From: Alectoria sarmentosa
Taxonomy: Eukaryota; Ascomycota; Lecanoromycetes; Lecanorales; Parmeliaceae
Assembly (NCBI GenBank): GCA_009733775.1
Contig: WOGZ01000084.1
Span: forward strand, 52,792-116,791
DNA: 64,000 nt
Reading direction: 5' to 3'
Position numbers and translations under genes: made by a program. Positions 45,163-56,498 of the stretch are shown piece by piece. Numbering within the stretch: the first letter of the stretch is position 1; each line of letters opens with the position of its first letter. The notes below the pieces were generated by a model. That model had not been told where the DNA came from and searched no databases. It saw nothing but the letters and a program-made list of their open reading frames with translations.

Positions 45163-46123
45163 ATGCCTTTCCAATACAAAAACATCCTTATGGTCGGTGC
45201 TACATCTGGCATCGGTGCCGCAATGGCCGATCGCCTTGTCCAGGAAGGCTCCAAAGTCATCGCAGTGGGCCGCAGGCAAGACAGACTCGACGACTTCGTC
45301 CATAGGCATGGGAAAGATAAAGCCAGTGCCGCAAAATTCGACATCACCGATCGTCAGAACATGGACGAGTTCGTACGAGCGTTGGTCCCCCCCCCCTTTC
45401 TTTACCCTCTATGGTACTGTGGCACCAGGATCCTGACAACAGTCTATTCTAGCATCACACACACCTACCCTGATCTAGACTGCGTCTTCCTCAATGCCGG
45501 AGTCCAAAGTCTGATCAACCTAGCCCAGCCAGCGAAAGTCGACTTGTCCGCTTTCCACTCGGAGATCACCACCAACTTCTCTTGCTTCGTGGATCTGACA
45601 ATGAAGATCCTACCCTTTCTCATGAACAAGAATGCGGAGACAAGCTTGATCTAGTATGTCCACTCCTGTCTACCAAATTTAACCCGTTTCCTGACATCGA
45701 CAGCACGGGCTCCAACCTCGCCATCGTCCCCGCATCTAGCATTCCCGCCTACTCCGCCTCAAAAGCCGCCTTGAACGCATTCGTGCTCTGTCTCCGCGAC
45801 CAGCTCCGCAACTCATCGGTCAAGGTGATTGAAGTATCGCCCCCTCCTGTACAAAGTATGCCCACGTCCATCGCGAGACAAAGTGAATGCGATAGAGCTG
45901 ACATCTACAAGCGGAACTGCACGACTACATGGGGCATGGATCCGGTCGAAAGCTCGGTATGCCGGTGGACGCATTCGTAGATGAAACATTCAAAGGTCTC
46001 GCGTCTGGAAGTGATCAAGTCATCGTTGGATCTGTTGGTCCGCCAGACACTTTCAATGAGATTGTCGACAAGAGGAGGAACGCTTTTCAGAATCTGGCAA
46101 AGCTGGTGAGAGGGGAACACTGA
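45163..46123 (+). CDS. Short-chain dehydrogenase/reductase
   Basis: Four exons (45163-45380, 45453-45653, 45704-45855, 45912-46123) join in frame to 260 residues. The cofactor site is GATSGIGAAMADRLV near residue 12. It is followed by VGRRQDRLDDF (the basic residues suggest NADP(H)), FDITD, and NAG in VFLNAGVQS. The catalytic region is VPASSIPAYSASKAALN with the Y-x3-K signature, followed by VIEVSPPPVQTELHD, spliced across the last intron. The protein resembles DltE-like oxidoreductases of fungi. The substrate is unknown. The donor of the first intron (gttggt) is followed by a run of nine C. It probably responds to the adjacent Zn2Cys6 factor (inference from orientation). Confidence 0.9.
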
Positions 46124-47158
46124 AAGGCACTGATGCTGTGGTGGAGAAAATGACGTCTTTCCGTTGCACTTCTGAGTAAGCTCAGAGTCGACTATGATGA
46201 GCCACCGCGACTATCACTTTATATCCTGCGAGCCTTTTCTAGTCATTCAACATACAATAGCATTCCTTTTCCAGACTAGTTCTAAACACCATGCCATAGT
46301 TACATCTCCAAAATATCTTAGCATGCTTTTTACCAAATCAGCTCCGAACTCCATACCCTAGCTACAACTTCTCCTTAAAACCTGGCAAATTATGCGAAAA
46401 TCATACATCCAATCAACTAGCGAGAACTTTGAGTCGATCACATCTGCGATATCTTACACTAGCGAGGTGAGATGCACAACATTGCAAGAATTCGATTTGC
46501 CAACGAGCCGTCAATAGTCCTGGCACAGTTGGGTCTGACGTTACGCTTTCATGATCACGAGATGTACAATTCGCGATACCCTCTAAGCTTTCACATCAGA
46601 TGGAATACCTGCGCTACCATCACCGCCGTCCTATCCTTGAAGCAGCGCATGTTTTCTTTCGCTCACCAAAAGAACTCTTCCGTGAAAGAAGCAGGCCTAG
46701 ATGGTCTTGGAGAGGGGGATCACAGTCTCTGTGGCGAGATGGAGATTTGGGGGCAAGTTTTTCATGGGGTGGTGATTTTTGAGGGGAGCTGCGGCTGGTG
46801 TTGCGGCAAAGGACGGAAAGATAGATAGGTATACGCGCAGGCGGTCCATATACATACATGAGCGTTTCCCAAGACCGAAACGAAGAATAATCAAAGATCC
46901 TCCTCCTCATTACGTCATTACCTGTTCGACATCATGAAATCTGCGTCGTGAAATACTAAAGATAAGCATGCCAACGATCAATGATCCCTTCGTCTATCAG
47001 AGTGTTTCTCGCTAACCGCCCTCTTTTCCTCTTGCTTTCTGCACCAAATCCACTTGTCAGCAATCACGTCTCAAACTCCGCATTTCCCCTGCTCGTCGCC
47101 AATTCCTCCCATCCTTCCCATTCCACCGCTCTTTTCGATTGCAAATTAAGAGACAAAC
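46124..47158. other. Intergenic, no gene seen
   Basis: About 1 kb between two 3' ends (dehydrogenase and glycine-zipper gene). Frames at 46472-46828 and its antisense have no motifs. Confidence 0.4.
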
Positions 47159-47638
47159 TTACTTATCATAACCCTTCTCCAAAACATTGCCCGCCAAGCC
47201 GCCAAGCACCAGTCCCGCAATCGTCGCCCCAATACTGCCCTTCCCATTCCGCTGCGCCGTCTCCTGCGCAATGACCCCTCCAGCCAACGCGCCGATCATG
47301 CCCGCGCCGACGCCGCGGTCGGAAGTCGAGAAGTGCCCTTTCGCCTTGTCGAGTCTGCTGGTGGACTTTTCGCGGGAAGAAGCCTTGCGGCCGCCCTTCT
47401 TGGAGGAGCGATGCGCGGGGCGCTCGTCTTCGGATGAGGAGCCCGAGCTGCTGGAGTCGTAGCGGCTGGCTTTGCGGTGGTCGTGACGGGTCCGGGGATC
47501 TTGGTCGTAGCGTCTGGTGCTGCTGCTGCCGTTGCTCATATCCAGCGAGGGCGCGTAACTGTCTGGCTCGTATCTTCCGTGACCGTTGCCTGGGTTATGG
47601 CCCATGGGCTGCCCTTGGCCGTAGTAAGGGTTCGACAT
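47159..47638 (-). CDS. Glycine-zipper protein with basic Ser-rich N-terminus
   Basis: 159 residues from the ATG at 47638 (MSNPYYGQGQPMGHNPG); the frame is open six codons further up but without ATG. Residues 1-105 are disordered, with Y/G/N then R/S/K/D-rich stretches (YDSSSSGSSSEDERPAHRSS). The C-terminal 50 residues are two glycine-spaced hydrophobic helices: GAGMIGALAGGVIAQE and GATIAGLVLGGLAGNVLEKG. This glycine-zipper pattern (G-x3-G-x3-G) is known from membrane-inserting or oligomerising proteins. The exact role in fungi is unknown. It probably associates with a membrane. Confidence 0.75.
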   Translation of the reverse strand: MSNPYYGQGQPMGHNPGNGHGRYEPDSYAPSLDMSNGSSSTRRYDQDPRTRHDHRKASRYDSSSSGSSSEDERPAHRSSKKGGRKASSREKSTSRLDKAKGHFSTSDRGVGAGMIGALAGGVIAQETAQRNGKGSIGATIAGLVLGGLAGNVLEKGYDK

Positions 47639-49939
47639 GCGGATAGCAGTGTTCAACTGCGGAGAGAGTATAGCCTTGCTGGGCTTAATTTATCCTTGGA
47701 GAATCTTACTAGTGATTTCGCGATTGTAGGGAATAGCAAAGTATGTAGATTGGATGGACCGATATGCAGGCAGGAAGGTGTGCTCACGAAGGGTGAAAAG
47801 ACGGAGAATTTGTATTGCGTAGATGAATATTGCTCAAAGGGCCTTGGGATTGCTTGGGATAAGTAAGAAGGAAAGCCGGCTTCAGCGGCATTGATGGCAT
47901 GACAAGTGTGCAAGTCGACTAGCACACCGGACCCGGGCTGTGCAAAAAAAGATACGCCGATTGGTTGCTGATCTTACATAATCATGTCTAAGGCTGACGG
48001 AGCACTGGAAGCCTGGAAAATATTAAAGTACACGTTGGTGGTTGTTTATCTCTCGCGTTTTGCCATTGCACCCTCCATTTCTCGAATTTGATAATGAAAA
48101 ACAACATGAAAAATAACGCAAGCATGATAGACAAGATTTACGGCAGATCCAGTGCATGTTATCAATTGAAGACTTGTCATGGCAAAGGATCACATATGTA
48201 TGGACTCAATAGGGTCCAAATTGCAGGCAGGGTGCTGTGTAGCACCTACAGACAACAAGCTTCCAATACGAGTCCAATGCATGGCTGATATCCAGGGCCA
48301 GACTAGCTGCACTATAGCTGCTTTGTGTGACTCCACCCAGCCTCTCACCGTGTGAAACAACGGCTGGCTTGATCTGGGAGCAAGGCTGCGTGAACGCCCT
48401 GCTGTTTTGCCTAGGGTGCTCCAAAAAGCCTCGAAACTTCGGAGTTGAGGCATCAAGAAGGCTTCGAGATGGCTTCCAAGGCATACCACCTCCTTCAGCC
48501 TATCTACATGCGCGGCGCCTCGAATGAATATCCCCGCAAACGACCGGATGCGCTGGATTTTTATCCATGCCATACTCGCCATGGAGATCGTCATTGTCTC
48601 ATGGACAGCCAGCTCATTCAGACACCCTTTTCGGTCATCCTGTCTCACCACGAGATCAGACAGTCGGAACCTCTGCGGCATGTTGAGCAAATGACGGCGG
48701 CTCACCCTAATACCAACACCGGTCGAGAGCTGTTCACTTTCTACACAAGAAGCGTCTTTGGGCAGTAGGTAGTCTACTAGCTGATCAGATACAGTGATCA
48801 CCCCTGCAACAAGAGCCGCTGGCCTCTACAAAGCGACATCGTTGCGAGACCTGAGGCAAAAGGTACAAGACCAAAGAGGTCCTCGAACGTGATCATCGCG
48901 ATTGGTGAAAGTATTATGGTCCGGAGGCGGTAGCTCTGAATCTGCTACTAAAAATATAGGATTGGAACACCCTCCTAGAACCCCTGCGAACGAAGTAGCC
49001 GCCGAAGGCTCTTTATGAGAAGACAGACATAAGGACTACTGGAAGGAGAACTCATCTGCGCGGTAGACAAAAATCTAAGGTCCTGCACAGGCGCTTGGCC
49101 TGCTAATGCTTGACTAGTTTGCATTTCTAATCCGGATACTGTTTTGGTTGGCTTGCCAAGAGACATGCTCGTCTACCTTTGGCATCACAGCCCTCCACAT
49201 GCACAGCCTGACAGCCAGGCGGCAAGCCCCACTCGATGATTCCAGCCTAACATCAAGCTGCTACCGGTTGCTGCTGCTGCGAATCTTGTTCTCGGAGGGT
49301 AATTAATATTGCAAGGGAGTGAAGGGACCTAGAGCTCAAATCCGCCCTGATTCAATGTTGTCCATACATGTCTTTGCGAACTAGGTGTTGCCCCAATCAA
49401 CTCCTTCAAAAGAGCTACCTGACGAGACTGTCCAGTCTGGACGCAAAATGCTCGAAGTGTAGCTGGTGCTTTCATTTGTGCTTTGTAAACTGGGATTGAC
49501 GCTAGTACTAATTAGGTTATCAATAACGACTGAGGTCAAGTTTCCTCAACAAAGCCTTCGAAGTCGAAAATGCTACCACCATCGCTGGTGTGCATCTAAA
49601 TTAGCTCCTTGTTCTATACTTGCCCTTGTTGTTTTCTGTTTGGACCGTCGAGCGTTGTTTGCCGATGGCAACGGTTTGTTGCTTTTTTTGTGTTTAATTT
49701 CGTCCACCGTGAGTACTATATCTAACTAAAGGACGGCGCAGCCCATCTTTGGTCGATCATTTGGCGCCTTGTAACCTTCTCAGCTCATGTACAAGTGTCA
49801 TTTCTCTGGTTAAGAATGAGCAGGGCTCACACCCAAGGAATCGGTGACTTTCTTTAGTACATTCATTTCGTGTCAAGTTCTGGATAGTTGTGCCGCCATT
49901 TTTATATCTTGTGGTTTTACATTTTCAATTCGCGCCAGG
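47639..49939. other. Intergenic 2.3 kb, no gene supported
   Basis: Overlapping frames occur on both strands at 48190-48801, minus and plus. Neither has motifs, and neither uses an ATG at its outer end. Upstream of the LysM gene, 49400-49939 is AT-richer and may be its promoter and leader. Confidence 0.4.
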
Positions 49940-52900
49940 ATGCGCATTCCTCCAGGTACCACCCTTGCTCTGACAGCATTTCGGCTTCTCATAGCCGCAT
50001 GGGTCCTTGGCGACACGATCGCGACAAGTACTAATCAGATCACAATTGAAGCGGGTGACACCTTCTGGATCATCGCTGGTCGATATGGGATATCTCCCGC
50101 CGCCATCGAGGATGCAAACCCCGGTGTGAACCCAAATCATCTCCAAATAGGCCAAGTCATCAACCTACCCAGCAGCCAAGCCGCTGTCTCTCAAGACCCT
50201 ATCGAATCTAATACAGTCATCCAAAACACTCTCAACACCACTAGTCTTGGGGCGATCTACTCTTCATTCGGCGAAGAGACCAATGCCGCTCTACCCACCT
50301 CTGAGCCTGCCAATGCGGATGCACAGCCGAAGTCTGCGGCATCCACAACTGGGACAGCTGGAATGTCAGACCCGCAACCGTCAACACTTGCACAAAATGC
50401 AGCTGCGACGACTCTGACATCGCCGTCAAGCCCCACAAACTCAGATCAACCCGGACCAGTCTCTGCGGCCTCAGCATCAGCCTCAACCTCAGTCACCCAG
50501 GTTCCTTCGGCTATTGACACTGACTTGTTAGGTCCAACGTCCAGCCTCATCTCTTCTAATCTTGCGACCTCATCTATTCAACAATCTAATATTCTATTCA
50601 GTCCTACTGTCCTGTCTTCCTTCGTTGCATCTCCCTCTGTTCCAGGCTCTTCAAGCGAACCATCCACTACCCCTTCCGGGTCTTCGGGATCGGCATTCTC
50701 GCAAGAAGATCCTGTATCTGTTTCAGCTGCTGATTCAGCATCTCAAATTGCGGGGTCGAATGAAATGCAAGCCACAGGTGGGATCTATATGCCAAACGAG
50801 ACGCCAGCTTCAAACGTTGATTCCTTGCAAATTTCGGCGACCCAAGTTCAATCATCAAATGAGACACCAGCATCAGGTAGGACTATGATATCTAACGGAA
50901 GCCCTACTTCAAACGTCAATCCCTTGCAAGCTTCGGCTTTAGCGTCCCAAGTAGCATCGTCAGATGTTACCCCATCCTCAAATGAGATCCCCTCATCAAA
51001 TGAAACACCATCTTCAAACGTTTTGCCAGCAACGAACGGCGCAGAGAAATCAAATGAGACCCCTGCATCAATTGAGCCTTCCCAATCGAATGAGATACCA
51101 TCTTCAACTGGGTCACCAGCAACGACCGACGCACTAGTATCCAATGACGCAGAAGCATCAAATGTAGCACCTTTATCAAAGGGGTCACCAACATCAAATG
51201 GTGTGGCAGAGTCGAGCAATTTTGAAGCGTCAAACGCGGTACCGGTATCAACGGAGATACCAGCATCAAACAAAGCAATAGCATCAATGGACCCACCAGC
51301 ATCCTCTAACGCAGGAGCATCGAATGCGGTACCAGTATCAACAGAGACAACGGCATCAAACCAAGCGACAGCATCGAATAATGCAAAAGCGACAGCAACA
51401 TCGAACGAAATATCCGCTTCAACGGAGATGCCAATATCAAGTGGGACGCCAGCGTCAAACGAAACTCCCGCATCCAGCCAAATACAGGCATCAAGTGAGA
51501 CGCCCATGTCGAGTGAAGCGTCAACAGCAAATGAGAGCCCACTATCCACCAAGATTTTTTCCCAAAAGACTTCTCCGGTGGCGACGGAATCCGGCTCTGC
51601 ATCAGGCAGCAGCTCTTCTCTGCCCACTTCGGCATCGTTGAAACAGAGCTCAGTGCCCAACAGTCTATCTTCCCTGACCTCTTCGTTGATATCCGGGATA
51701 TCTTCAAACTCCAGATCAATATCATCGACACCGGCTTCATCGACGTTAGCTTCATCAACATCTGAGACCTCTATATCAATACCATCGACATCAGCTACAT
51801 CAACTCCTGCACCTTCCGAAACGAAAGCTACACAAATGTCACAAAAGCCCGCTTCATCCTCACAGAATACGGGTAGCACAACACCAGGCCCCACATCTTC
51901 CGTTTCGGCAACTCAGCAAACACCGCCGTCATCAACCGTTTCCAGCGCTAGTCCGACATCATCTAACGACCTAGCATACCTAGGATTACTCGGGGCCCCT
52001 CTCGCGGCTGGAATTCCCTATGCCATAAAAAAAGGGATTGAAAAATGGAAAACTCCAAAATTCAATCTTCCAAAAGTCAAGCTTCCGAATGTTAAGCTTC
52101 CCAAAGTCAAGCTTCCAAACTTTAAGAGTACTCCGGAAGAGGCTCCGAAAAGGCTCAAGCTTTCAGATATTAAAACCCCGCATAGGGTGGACCCTACTGA
52201 TGAGGACCCTTCAGAAGCCAAAACTCCGGGGCAATCTCCAGAGGACAAGGTGCCAGAAGATCCCCCACGACCTGTGTCGCCTATGGATGGTGAACCCTTT
52301 ACTGATGACGGACCACCATCTCCCGTGGGGAAGAGTGATGCCCCAAGATTTCCTCGACCTCACGGACCACCTAAACTCCTGAGGCCCTTGAACGAAATGA
52401 GTGGAGGTAACCCTCGTTTTGAAGTGGGAATGCAGGACCCCCAATACTTCGAACCAGGCCACGCCGACGCAAAGCCTGAAACAACAGGAGAAGATGTAGG
52501 AACAACAGGAAGCGATGGCGAGTCAGAGCCTAAATCTGCGTTCGACGATGATCCCCCAGACGATCCATCAGAGGGCGATCCTACCTCTGCGGGCGCAGAG
52601 GGCGACTCTGCAGGAGAAGCTGCCGAAACACTCGGTGAAGTTGGTCTGGACGCTGCGGGAGGACGAGCAGCTCTGGGGAAAGATGCTAGTAAAGCTTTCG
52701 GAAAGATTCTCAAAAAGCCTATCCAACAAGGGATAGAAAAGTCGAGTCAAGCTCTTACAGGCGCCGCCAAAAATCTGGCGTCGGGCGCTACAAGCAAAGT
52801 TGGAAGCGCACTTGGTAAGTTATTCGGACATCCTAGTGGAGGCGGTTCAGATGCAGGATCGTGTCATGCAAGATCCCTGGATAAAAGAGGGTGCAGTAGC

Positions 52901-54289
52901 GACAGTGAAAACAATGACAACAATGGCGGCAGCAATAGCAACAACAATGCCAACAAGGTAGCAGCTGCTGGTGCTGGTGTAGCAGCGGGCGCTGCTGCCA
53001 ATGCCGCCACCAATGCTGCCTCTGGAGCCGACCCAGCATCGACAGCGACGTCCAACCCGGATGGCTCTGTAAAGCCGTCTGTGACGGACTCTCAAATTCA
53101 GACTTCCAACCAACAGTCCAATCCAATGAATACACTTGCAGCCACTTCTGCCGACAAGACTGCCTCTGGAGCCAACCCAGGCTCGACGGCGGATTCCACG
53201 ACAGCGACATCCAACCTGGAAAATTCTGGAACACCGTCTGTAACGAACTCACAGAGCGAAACTTCCACCAGACTTTCCAATCCAACGACTACACTTGCAA
53301 CTTCTACGTCATCTGTCAACACTGCATCAGAACAATCTCAAAGTGAAACCACAGCCTCCCCACAAACTACTACCCCTCGAATGACGACATCTCAGAGTGA
53401 AAGTCCTAGTAGTTCCTTCACGTCAACGTCTAAAGCTACAGCCTCGACTGCGACGTCTACGCTCTCGAGCTCTGTTAATTTGTCTACAGACTCCGTTACA
53501 TCGAAAGCTTCGTCTCCAATAATGTCTACGACATCCACAACATCGGTCATCTCCACAACAAGTTCTCAACTTAGAAGCTCCACAACATCGGCCAGTTCCA
53601 CAATCACAACTTCTACAATCTCTACAACAAGCGCTAAAGTTACAGCCTCCACGACTTCGGTCAGTTCCACAATTAAGACTTCTTCTAAGGCGCCGTCTGC
53701 CACATTAACCAACTCCGTACCTTCCACGACAAGTTCTAAAGCTACTACCTCAATATCTTCGGCCAGTTCCGCAACAACGACTTCTATATTGTCTTCTACA
53801 CCACTGACCAACTCCATACCTTCCACGACAAGTTCTAAAGCTACCACCTCAACAACTTCGGCAACTTCCACAATGACGACTTCTAAATTATCCTCTACAC
53901 CATTGACCAACTCCGTATCTTCTACAGCAAGTTCCAAAGCTACGGCCTCCACAACATCAACCAGCTCTATATCTTCTACAGTGAGTTCTAAAGCTACCAC
54001 CTCAACTACCATACTTTTCATAACATATACACCGTCTACCTCACATGCGATGACGACCTTGCAAACCGTGACCTCCAAGTCCACCACACCTGCAAAGTCA
54101 TCCTCGTCCCCACCACCATCGACAACACCTTCACCAACCCCATCGATGGCGACCCCAACAGTGACAACTTTTGAATATCTTGATTCACCCCTCACAACAA
54201 TTCCAGCCCCCGCTGTTCCTACAAAGGGCAAATGGGATGAACCACCCCCTCCACCACTTTTTCCTGGCGAGCCAATTCCCGGAAGGTGA
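49940..54289 (+). CDS. Giant extracellular LysM protein, Ser/Thr-rich
   Basis: Single exon, 1449 residues from the ATG at 49940; the frame is open upstream but has no ATG there. An N-terminal hydrophobic signal peptide (about 1-28) is followed by one LysM domain at about 33-77 (ITIEAGDTFWIIAGRYGI, then NPGVNPNHLQIGQVINLP), which typically binds chitin or related glycans. Residues 80-675 are S/T-rich with loosely repeated ASNETPSS-type units. At about 675-700 is a hydrophobic patch (LAYLGLLGAPLAAGIPYAI), then KLPKVKLPNVKLPKVKLPNF at about 705-725. An acidic proline-rich segment (735-890) and an alanine-rich, probably helical part (about 893-965) follow, and a LDKR dibasic site at about 982. 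The remainder is N-rich and then S/T-rich with a proline-rich end and no GPI signal. It is probably a highly glycosylated wall or secreted protein, possibly Kex2-processed. Confidence 0.8.
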   Translation: MRIPPGTTLALTAFRLLIAAWVLGDTIATSTNQITIEAGDTFWIIAGRYGISPAAIEDANPGVNPNHLQIGQVINLPSSQAAVSQDPIESNTVIQNTLNTTSLGAIYSSFGEETNAALPTSEPANADAQPKSAASTTGTAGMSDPQPSTLAQNAAATTLTSPSSPTNSDQPGPVSAASASASTSVTQVPSAIDTDLLGPTSSLISSNLATSSIQQSNILFSPTVLSSFVASPSVPGSSSEPSTTPSGSSGSAFSQEDPVSVSAADSASQIAGSNEMQATGGIYMPNETPASNVDSLQISATQVQSSNETPASGRTMISNGSPTSNVNPLQASALASQVASSDVTPSSNEIPSSNETPSSNVLPATNGAEKSNETPASIEPSQSNEIPSSTGSPATTDALVSNDAEASNVAPLSKGSPTSNGVAESSNFEASNAVPVSTEIPASNKAIASMDPPASSNAGASNAVPVSTETTASNQATASNNAKATATSNEISASTEMPISSGTPASNETPASSQIQASSETPMSSEASTANESPLSTKIFSQKTSPVATESGSASGSSSSLPTSASLKQSSVPNSLSSLTSSLISGISSNSRSISSTPASSTLASSTSETSISIPSTSATSTPAPSETKATQMSQKPASSSQNTGSTTPGPTSSVSATQQTPPSSTVSSASPTSSNDLAYLGLLGAPLAAGIPYAIKKGIEKWKTPKFNLPKVKLPNVKLPKVKLPNFKSTPEEAPKRLKLSDIKTPHRVDPTDEDPSEAKTPGQSPEDKVPEDPPRPVSPMDGEPFTDDGPPSPVGKSDAPRFPRPHGPPKLLRPLNEMSGGNPRFEVGMQDPQYFEPGHADAKPETTGEDVGTTGSDGESEPKSAFDDDPPDDPSEGDPTSAGAEGDSAGEAAETLGEVGLDAAGGRAALGKDASKAFGKILKKPIQQGIEKSSQALTGAAKNLASGATSKVGSALGKLFGHPSGGGSDAGSCHARSLDKRGCSSDSENNDNNGGSNSNNNANKVAAAGAGVAAGAAANAATNAASGADPASTATSNPDGSVKPSVTDSQIQTSNQQSNPMNTLAATSADKTASGANPGSTADSTTATSNLENSGTPSVTNSQSETSTRLSNPTTTLATSTSSVNTASEQSQSETTASPQTTTPRMTTSQSESPSSSFTSTSKATASTATSTLSSSVNLSTDSVTSKASSPIMSTTSTTSVISTTSSQLRSSTTSASSTITTSTISTTSAKVTASTTSVSSTIKTSSKAPSATLTNSVPSTTSSKATTSISSASSATTTSILSSTPLTNSIPSTTSSKATTSTTSATSTMTTSKLSSTPLTNSVSSTASSKATASTTSTSSISSTVSSKATTSTTILFITYTPSTSHAMTTLQTVTSKSTTPAKSSSSPPPSTTPSPTPSMATPTVTTFEYLDSPLTTIPAPAVPTKGKWDEPPPPPLFPGEPIPGR
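52050..52130 (+). repeat. KLPxVKLP short tandem repeats in the LysM gene
   Basis: Four to five copies of a 15-18 base unit (AAGCTTCC...AAAGTC) encode the alternating K-L-P-x-V motif. The periodic lysine/proline pattern recalls AHNAK-type KxPKF repeats in spacing only. Confidence 0.7.
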
Positions 54290-55059
54290 GCAAGCTTTAC
54301 TCTCTAAGGAAAAAGGTTGATGAACCGCTTGAGAAATGGCGTTTTGTTTATACATTTGATGTACAGCTAGTCTAGATTAATAATATCATTGTGATGCCAA
54401 CAATTCAATGCATGCTGACGTCTTGATGCCAACATCTCGAAGCTGCTACTTCAATAACACCGTCTTCATAATCCTGACATGCCAAGACACGTCGATAGGG
54501 ACCGCGCCAAAGGCACGCAATGGTGATTTTCATTTCGCTCGCCTCATTAGGCGCAACGTACAACACCATGCAAACAAATCATCTCTTAAAGTTTAAATTT
54601 AATTTTTTCAATTTTTTTTTTCTCCATCTCGGACGCAGTCACTCATGCCCTCCTCCAAATGTCCGACGCGAGTCTTCCATCTAATCTAGACTTGTTGCCT
54701 AACCGCTCAGGATCTATCGAGGCTACGTGACAAGCGTGTAGTACTCGAACCATCGCCACTACGTGCTGGAGAGTTCTGCAGAATACATGGCCTCGAATGT
54801 AAAGAAAGAGTGAGAACGTTTGGCTTCATGCAACCGAGCCTTCTTTCGTGAACTTTCTCATCATTATTGCGAATAGCGGGGAATGTATCCCTTTTTTGAA
54901 ATAAGATAGCTGGCAAATTAAGTAGGGCACACGATTGCAACTCCAACAGAGCGCTCAACCAACGCACGCACCCTCCCACGCACCACCGAACTCCAAGAGC
55001 GCAAAAAAATAAATCCATCCAAAAAGCCATCAACCCACCAAAACCCCCCATCCCCCCCT
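54290..55059. other. Intergenic, no gene seen
   Basis: 3' flank of the LysM gene and 3' flank of the minus-strand secreted protein. It has a T-run near 54610-54625 and no coding signal. Confidence 0.4.
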
Positions 55060-55557
55060 TCACGACGCCGTAAGATTATAGCACGTAACCCCGCCACTCG
55101 GCACGCAGAACCCGGCCCCGCCATCCGTCGCATTGACCGCCCAAACCAGCTCCCCGCACGCGTCGCTGCTCTCGTTGGTGCTCGAATAAAAGCTCAGGAC
55201 CTCGGCGCCCGTGAGGTTGCGCGTCATGATGAAGCCCCAGAACGGGTACTGGGGGCTGGCGACGCCGTAGGATAAAGGCAGGGCGTTGGTGAGGGTGGTG
55301 GCGGAGGCGTTGAGGTCCGTGCAGGCCGGGTCGCCGTACATGTAGAGGGTCAGGGCCGGGTCGGCGGTGCCGCCGGGGAGGTTGGCGGCGGCGAGGGTGG
55401 CGGCGGAGGGGGGCGCGGAGGAGGCGGCGGCGGCGGCGGCGGCGGCGGAGGGGGAGGAGGGAGTGGTGGTGTTGGTGGTGGTGTTGGTGCTGGTGGTGAG
55501 GGCGAGGGAGGTGGAGAGGAGGAGGAGGGTGGTGGTGGTGGTGGTGAGGGGGTGCAT
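55060..55557 (-). CDS. Small secreted protein with Thr/Ala-rich N-terminus
   Basis: Single exon, 165 residues, ATG at 55557. The signal peptide is MHPLTTTTTTLLLLSTSLAL. It is followed by TSTNTTTNTTT and a run of eight or more alanines encoded by GCC/GCG repeats (near 55430-55445), so a low-complexity linker precedes a compact domain. The compact part (about 65-165) has four cysteines (PACTD, DACGEL, GFCVP, VTCYN), N-glycosylation sequons (NAS, NLT, NES, NAT, NLT) and aromatic residues. The family is not recognised. It is a candidate cell-wall protein or effector. Confidence 0.7.
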   Translation of the reverse strand: MHPLTTTTTTLLLLSTSLALTTSTNTTTNTTTPSSPSAAAAAAAASSAPPSAATLAAANLPGGTADPALTLYMYGDPACTDLNASATTLTNALPLSYGVASPQYPFWGFIMTRNLTGAEVLSFYSSTNESSDACGELVWAVNATDGGAGFCVPSGGVTCYNLTAS

Positions 55558-56498
55558 TTTTGAGGGCTGTTTTCTTTTTTTATTTTGATAAGGGATACTG
55601 ATGGATGGTATGATCGTTCGGGAGAGGGTAACTTTTGACGTGTTCTCGCTCGTGGGTCCGGGGTTGCTATATAGCTAGACAAACAAACGCGGCGGAGAAG
55701 TTCGGTTCAAAGAGTACGGCGAAGAAGGGGTTGTTTTGTGATAAAAAGATGTCAATTTTGGGAGACTCCTTTGAGCTCCTTTATGCAGGTAGATTCAGGC
55801 TTTCAGCTTCTTCCATCAAGATATATCGAGTGACCGTTCTTTGAGCAACGCAAAGCAAAAGCGGCGTCTTTCCATCGGGCAAAGCATTTCATTTTTGGAT
55901 CCTTTGTATCGCGACAACAAAGACCCATTCTTATCCAAGAACAAGGAACTTAGGCGCTTCTAATTCTCAATAGCGACAATGAAGTCTTTGATCCACCGGT
56001 GAAAGCCTTTTTTCGGTAATCATAGTTCATATGACGTCCAGACAACAAGTCGACGGATAGCGGTGCGCTTTTTGCGTCAAAAAATCGGGCACATGGAAGG
56101 CGGGCGCTCTGCTCGATGTGCGCGAAATGTTGGAAACAAACATCGCAGTAGGGAAATGAAAGACGGATTTATACGAGCTGACTGTTCAGCACTAAGAAAA
56201 GTCGCTGATCTACGCGGCAGAGACCTGGAATGAAAGGATGAGTAGATACAGGTGTGGGAGGTTGGGAAAGAATGCCATTATTATGAAAGAGACTACTTCG
56301 AATGAAGAGACATGCGGTGGAGCGACACAGGTAGATTTGGAGCTTCCTCTTGCGTTATGTCTTTACAATGGACATGGCGTATGAAACATGCGGCTAACCT
56401 TGATCTGCGCACCAGGAAATAACATACTAGACTTACAACTCGCCTTATCAAGGCTCCAAGCAGGCATTACCATGCCGAAGAGTTTCCGATCTATTCAT
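55558..56498. other. Intergenic, no gene seen
   Basis: Between two minus-strand genes; no coding motifs. Possible promoter of the secreted-protein gene at the left end. Confidence 0.4.

Noticed and set aside
48190..48801. Overlapping frames on both strands (up to 203 codons)
   Set aside because: Neither uses an ATG at its outer end, neither shows motifs, and the two contradict each other.
50848..51894. Long minus-strand frame of about 348 codons opposite the LysM gene
   Set aside because: Repeat-rich antisense shadow of the S/T-rich coding strand; composition (D/V/E) is that of reversed Ser/Thr codons and there are no motifs.
53566..54231. Minus-strand frame of about 221 codons rich in V and E
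   Set aside because: Antisense shadow of the S/T-rich tail of the LysM protein.
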